Source of the DNA: Flavobacteriales bacterium UBA6165
Lineage (GTDB): Bacteria; Bacteroidota; Bacteroidia; Flavobacteriales_D; Crocinitomicaceae
Direction of reading: 5' to 3'
Assembly: GCA_002422285.1 (NCBI GenBank)
Contig: DIUF01000100.1
Location: 1-8,318, forward strand
Length of the DNA stretch: 8,318 nt
A program made the translations under genes and the position numbers. Below, piece by piece: positions 4,875 to 8,318 of this stretch; positions within the stretch are counted from its first letter, which is position 1; each line of letters begins with the position of its first letter. The notes beneath the pieces are model-generated. The model saw only the letters and a program-made list of their open reading frames with translations. It did not search any database and was not told the DNA's origin.

Positions 4875-6551
4875 TCAACCCCTTTTAAATTGTACCAATA
4901 CTCCTTTTTCATAAACCACTTTGTAGCTGAAAACAACTTGTCCTGATTTTCCTGCGGGCAATTCGCGTGACCATAAAAGTGCTCCTGTTGATTCGCTCAA
5001 CTCACCATCTTCATATTTCGCCTCGAGAATTTTGATTCTTTGGGTTAAACTCAATGGTATTTGGTCTAAAATTTCCAATATCACATCAAAGTTCATGTTG
5101 TTTTTGTAGGTGATTTCGTAGGCGTGAAGTTCGGTTTCTCCTTGTTGTTTGTTCTTGTTTTCTGGTTTATCAGACATACGTGTTCGGCGAACAATGATGC
5201 GCTCGTCGGTACCCAAAGCAATTGGCAATTCATCCTGGGTGTATTTACTATTGATTACAGTTTTTCCCACAAAGTTGTCGCCCAAAAACAAAAATGCTTC
5301 TCCGCCCATGAGGTTCAATTCGTTCCAATTTTTCACTTTGGCCAATAAATGAACTTCGCTGCTTATGGATGGCACAGCGTGGTAAACATACTCTGCACTT
5401 ACTTCTTTGCTGTCTAAAAAGATGTGTTGCGGATTCATTTTGCTTGGAATCGTGTGATTTTTATGAAGTTCATAAATCACACTCAAGGGCGAGTCGGTTA
5501 CAGCGTTCCATGTGGCGGGCTCGGCCAAGTGTTTGTCAAGTTGATCAGGTCGGTAAAGATTTTCGGAAACGGTCATTGGCGCGGATTGATACAAATTGAA
5601 AGCACCTACACCTAAAGCGGTGACTTGAACAGATCCCGAAGCAGTGAACGTATATCCATCATGGTGTGGCGTTTGTATCAGTTGAGATGCGTAAAGCGGA
5701 TTTAGAACTGGTCGTTGTGTATTGTAATTCGGTTTGTATGATGAAACGGAGAGCTTGATGTTGTTCCATTCCTGACCCGTGTTCTGATAAATCCTACCCT
5801 TATACGTGATTTCCACTAGTTTTTCATCTGTTTTGGCGCGAATGTCATAATTGGGTACCCATCCTGCATTATCAACCAAATAGCTTATGGTCAAATCAAT
5901 AGTTTGTTCAGCGGAGTTTTCCAACTCAAGCACCACATCATAGCCTAAAACCTTATTGCTTGTCGGTTTGCCTTGGTTGATTTGTTCTTGTAATTGCTTG
6001 TTTCTGTTTTGCAATTCTTTGTGCTGCTCATTGAGCAAGGTAAGGGCGTTTTCTGTTGCCAACAGTTTCTTGTCATAATGGTCGGTCAGCTTATCTAATT
6101 GCGCAACGTTTTTTGTCTTGGTTTTTTTGAGCTTCTTGCTGATTTTTTTGTCGTGCTTTTTCACTTTTTTCGCCTTTTCATTGTTGAGCATTTGAATTTG
6201 CACTTGAATCAACTGAATTTTTCTGCTGTTTTTCTTGATTTCTTCCTGCATACGCAATTCTTCGGCGCTGGCATTGAAAGGCTTCAGGGTTTGAAGCTCG
6301 GGCGTAACCGACATTAGGCTCACTGTTTTGGGCAAATTGATGCTGATGGTATTCGGATTCATGTCGCGCGGTAAATTCTCCAAGCGCACATAATTTTTCC
6401 CTTTTGGTAGAGTAATTGGAGTGCTGGCTGTCACTTTTGCGCCTTTTAAATAAACTGTGGCTTGAGTGACTGTTACGTCTTTCGTGATTTCTTTGGCATG
6501 CATACTTAGCGCCAAAGCGAAAATGCTGATGATTGATGTGATTGTTTTCAT
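4875..6551 (-). CDS. MuiA-family protein (DUF4140 plus coiled coil plus DUF4139), downstream paralog
   Basis: This 558-residue exported protein has a signal peptide MKTITSIISIFALALSMHA, likely cut after Ala19. Residues 22-95 fit DUF4140 (QATVYLKGAKVTAS, VRLENLPRD). A long charged helical region at about 96-195 should form a coiled coil. Residues 200-558 fit DUF4139, with LDLTISYLV-like strands, NAGWVPNYDIRAK at 228-240, YKGRIYQNTGQEWNN at 250-264 and a C-terminal PAGKSGQVVFSYKV. The family is called mucoidy inhibitor MuiA-like; the biochemical role is not established, though export and fold suggest an envelope job. A segment at 126-147 has 13 lysines in 22 residues, unlike its tandem paralog. 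A non-conserved linker of about 60 residues lies at 282-341. The ATG at 6551 is chosen because it starts the signal peptide. No Shine-Dalgarno sequence and no clear promoter were seen in the 225 bases upstream, so readthrough from the paralog is possible. Confidence 0.88.
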   Translation of the reverse strand: MKTITSIISIFALALSMHAKEITKDVTVTQATVYLKGAKVTASTPITLPKGKNYVRLENLPRDMNPNTISINLPKTVSLMSVTPELQTLKPFNASAEELRMQEEIKKNSRKIQLIQVQIQMLNNEKAKKVKKHDKKISKKLKKTKTKNVAQLDKLTDHYDKKLLATENALTLLNEQHKELQNRNKQLQEQINQGKPTSNKVLGYDVVLELENSAEQTIDLTISYLVDNAGWVPNYDIRAKTDEKLVEITYKGRIYQNTGQEWNNIKLSVSSYKPNYNTQRPVLNPLYASQLIQTPHHDGYTFTASGSVQVTALGVGAFNLYQSAPMTVSENLYRPDQLDKHLAEPATWNAVTDSPLSVIYELHKNHTIPSKMNPQHIFLDSKEVSAEYVYHAVPSISSEVHLLAKVKNWNELNLMGGEAFLFLGDNFVGKTVINSKYTQDELPIALGTDERIIVRRTRMSDKPENKNKQQGETELHAYEITYKNNMNFDVILEILDQIPLSLTQRIKILEAKYEDGELSESTGALLWSRELPAGKSGQVVFSYKVVYEKGVLVQFKRG

Positions 6552-6561
6552 TGTTTTAGTT

Positions 6562-6590
6562 TTTAGCCATTAGCTCTTGGCTTTTGGCGG
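6562..6590 (-). repeat. AGC-rich intergenic repeat tract D
   Basis: Read on the plus strand, TTTAGCCATTAGC followed by TCTTGGCTTTTGGCGG repeats the AGCC/TTGGC word pattern. It contains AGCCA (6565-6569) and TGGCT (6578-6582) as a 5-base inverted repeat. It would lie about 10-40 bases upstream of the start of the downstream MuiA-like gene and so, if transcribed through, in its 5' leader. Confidence 0.45.
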
Positions 6591-6671
6591 ATAAATATTT
6601 TTGGATTTTAGTTTTCTGAGCTTTGGTTGTTGTCTTTTAGCAGTTTTCACTATCATGATGAATAACGCCTA

Positions 6672-6732
6672 TCGCCTGTCTGTCGAAGCAGGTAGAAGTG
6701 CACGAGGCACGAGGGTGTATCGAGAGAGGCGA
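6672..6732. repeat. GC-rich structured intergenic element with imperfect terminal inverted repeats
   Basis: TCGCCT (6672-6677) pairs with AGGCGA (6727-6732); extending inward, TCGCCTGTCTGTCG and the complement of CGAGAGAGGCGA still agree with one substitution and a small gap. Inside are a 4-base stem GTGC (6698-6701) / GCAC (6707-6710) and an exact tandem duplication of GCACGAG (6700-6706 and 6707-6713). The block is clearly more GC-rich than the AT-rich flank at 6592-6660. It encodes nothing obvious. A small mobile or REP-like intergenic repeat is the best guess. Confidence 0.45.
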
Positions 6733-6741
6733 CTTGTTTTT

Positions 6742-6771
6742 GTTGGCTTCTGGCTTACCAACCGCCAACTG
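6742..6771 (-). repeat. AGC-rich intergenic repeat tract E, hairpin behind the upstream MuiA-like gene
   Basis: GTTGGC (6742-6747) and GCCAAC (6764-6769) form a 6-base stem with a nested TGG (6751-6753) / CCA (6758-6760) stem and 4-base loop inside a symmetric 3 by 3 internal loop. It starts seven bases past the stop of the upstream MuiA-like gene. In the direction of transcription it is followed by an A-rich, not T-rich, stretch, so it is not a typical intrinsic terminator; it might protect the transcript's 3' end. Confidence 0.42.
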
Positions 6772-6776
6772 CCCTA

Positions 6777-8318
6777 TCAATTCCTCTTAAACATTATTTT
6801 CAAACCTTTCAAGTGCGTGATTTTGTAGCTGAAGGTTATTTTTCCTGATTTTCCTGCTGGCAATTCTCTTTTCCAAAGAAGTGCTCCCGTTTTTTCGTTG
6901 TATTCAGCATCACCGTACTGACCATCGCTGATAACAATTTTTGGTGTCAAACTCACGGGCAATTGGTCCAAAATTTCCAACTTGATATCAAAACCCATGT
7001 TGTTTTTGTAGGTGATTTCGTAGGTATGAACACCAATTTCCTCCTCACCTCTTTTCTTGGTTTCCGATTTATCTGCCAAACGCGTTCTTCTCACAACGAT
7101 GCGCTCATCTGTGCCCAAGGCGATCGGGAATTCGTCGTTGGCGTAGTTGCTGTTGATGATAGATTTTCCAACGAAATTGTCGCCCAAGAACAAAAATGCT
7201 TCGCCGCCCATCAAATTCAATTCGTTCCAATTTTTTACTTTGGCCAACAAATGCACTTCGCAATTGATGGATGGCACTACGTGGTAAACATAGTCGGCAG
7301 GCACTTCTTTTGTGTCCAACATCACGTGCTGTGGAATGGCTTGACTAGGAATGCTGTGTTTGCGGTGCAATTCATAGATCACACTCAGTGGCGAATCTGT
7401 TACGGCATTCCACGTGGCGGGTTCGGCCAAGATATCATCGAGTGCTTCTTCATAGTTTTCTGCGTCTGCTGTCACTCTTCCGACATGTTGATACGAGTTC
7501 ATCTGTACATTGGCATGGGCGGCTGGTGCTGCTTGATATACTGTTGGCACAAATTCCATCACGTACATCGGGTGCAAAATGGGTCTTTGTGTATTCAAAT
7601 TCGGGCGATATGATGAAACCGATAACTTGATGTTGTTCCATTCTTGACCCGTATTTTGGTAAATTTTTCCTTTATAATTGATTTCAACTGCTTTCTTTTC
7701 AGATTTTGCTCGAATATCGTAGGATGGAACCCAGCCCGCGTTTTCAACCAAATAGCTAATCGTGATTTCGATGGCTTGGTCTGTTTTGGTATCAAGTTCC
7801 AATACGACGTCATAGCCTAATACTTTATTGGCCGGACGTCTTTTCACTATTTTGTCGTTGATGTCTTTGTTTTTGTCCAACAAATCCTGACGTTTTTCAT
7901 TCAAGATGAATATAGCATTTTCAATTTCAAGCACTTTCTTGCCATAAAAAGCCGTTAGTTTTTCCAATTGCTCCACGTTGGTCATTTTTTCATGCGTCAC
8001 AATTTGTTTGTTGTTGTCGATGATCGCTTTTTCAGCATTCAAGGTTTTGATTTGCAAGTTGAGCAACTCAATCTGTCGTTGATTCTTCTTGATTTCGTCC
8101 AACAAACGCAACTCTTCGGCATCGGTCTCCCAAGCTTTGAATTTTTGCATTTCGGGCACTATAGACATCATATCCACTGTGCCAGGCAATTGGACACTGA
8201 TGGTGTTTGGATTCAAATCGCGGGGTAAATTCTCCAAACGCACAAAATTTTTCCCACGCACCAAGTTGATTTGTGTGCTGGCAGTCACCTTGGCCCCTTT
8301 TAGGTAAACCGTGGCTTG
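6777..8318 (-). CDS. MuiA-family protein (DUF4140 plus coiled coil plus DUF4139), upstream paralog, N-terminus outside window
   Basis: The frame is open to the right edge, so 513 residues are visible. The first visible residues, QATVYLKGAK, align with residues 30-39 of the tandem paralog, so about 29 residues including the signal peptide are missing. A GTG at 8288 is not the true start because homology continues past it. The order is DUF4140, a coiled coil (about 7830-8125 in window bases), a linker (7431-7580), then DUF4139 to the end. By my count it matches the paralog at 65 of 98 positions in the N-terminal part and 98 of 121 in the block starting LAEPATW. It lacks the lysine-rich insert: the paralog's 20 residues between EKA and NV are 15 here. 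The linker is 50 residues rather than 60. The stop is followed by a hairpin-forming tract. The role is presumably envelope-related and close to that of its paralog, with different partners. Confidence 0.88.
   Translation of the reverse strand, partial: QATVYLKGAKVTASTQINLVRGKNFVRLENLPRDLNPNTISVQLPGTVDMMSIVPEMQKFKAWETDAEELRLLDEIKKNQRQIELLNLQIKTLNAEKAIIDNNKQIVTHEKMTNVEQLEKLTAFYGKKVLEIENAIFILNEKRQDLLDKNKDINDKIVKRRPANKVLGYDVVLELDTKTDQAIEITISYLVENAGWVPSYDIRAKSEKKAVEINYKGKIYQNTGQEWNNIKLSVSSYRPNLNTQRPILHPMYVMEFVPTVYQAAPAAHANVQMNSYQHVGRVTADAENYEEALDDILAEPATWNAVTDSPLSVIYELHRKHSIPSQAIPQHVMLDTKEVPADYVYHVVPSINCEVHLLAKVKNWNELNLMGGEAFLFLGDNFVGKSIINSNYANDEFPIALGTDERIVVRRTRLADKSETKKRGEEEIGVHTYEITYKNNMGFDIKLEILDQLPVSLTPKIVISDGQYGDAEYNEKTGALLWKRELPAGKSGKITFSYKITHLKGLKIMFKRN

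Noticed and set aside
6122..6149. Programmed ribosomal frameshift at the two A7 runs in the lysine-rich segment.
   Set aside because: The zero-frame context (gac aaa aaa atc and ctc aaa aaa acc) does not make a good slippery heptamer, and both sides stay in one open frame.
6742..6769. Intrinsic terminator for the upstream MuiA-like gene.
   Set aside because: The hairpin is real on paper, but in the direction of transcription it is followed by A residues, not T, so I list it only as a repeat tract.
6963..7613. A 216-codon open frame on the plus strand inside the upstream MuiA-like gene.
   Set aside because: It is antisense to a highly conserved coding region and its product has no coherent domain, signal or composition; it mirrors the codons of the real gene.
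8286..8288. GTG as the start of the upstream MuiA-like gene.
   Set aside because: The frame and the paralog match (QATVYLKGAK) continue upstream to the window edge, so the real start and signal peptide lie outside.

Overview
This window looks like chromosome from a member of the Bacteroidota, most likely Flavobacteriales or close kin. The reasons are: none of the visible starts has a purine-rich Shine-Dalgarno sequence; the rbfA promoter carries an exact TAnnTTTG box, the primary sigma factor -7 element of this phylum; rbfA is followed by a LolE/FtsX-type permease gene; and two DUF4140/DUF4139 (MuiA-family) proteins are present. G+C is roughly 40% by eye.

Layout. Bases 1-664 (minus strand) hold the start of an FtsX/LolE-like permease gene (cut by the left edge) behind rbfA, 11 bases apart and probably one operon. 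An 81-base divergent promoter region separates them from a plus-strand MsbA-like ABC exporter half-transporter (746-2578). A 228-base gap (2579-2806) contains no gene but holds two AGC-rich repeat tracts and a pair of 18-base direct repeats. Next is a plus-strand two-gene unit, 2807-4809: a Tat-exported, probably lipid-anchored flavin amine oxidase, overlapping by ATGA with a gene for a small exported, beta-rich, probably outer-membrane protein. A 65-base convergent gap with an inverted repeat follows. The rest (4875-8318, minus strand) is a tandem pair of MuiA-like paralogs. The upstream copy runs off the right edge, and a 225-base gap between them (6552-6776) holds repeat tracts and a GC-rich structured element but no gene.

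How the genes relate. rbfA (30S maturation) and the ABC exporter are housekeeping functions. The amine oxidase and its coupled partner look like a dedicated envelope pair and are the best candidate here for an undescribed system; both are AT-richer than their neighbours. The two MuiA-like paralogs are probably envelope or periplasmic proteins of unknown biochemical role. Their C-terminal domains are nearly frozen, while the coiled coil and a central linker have diverged, which suggests a shared core with different partners. No tRNA, rRNA, CRISPR array or transposase was seen.
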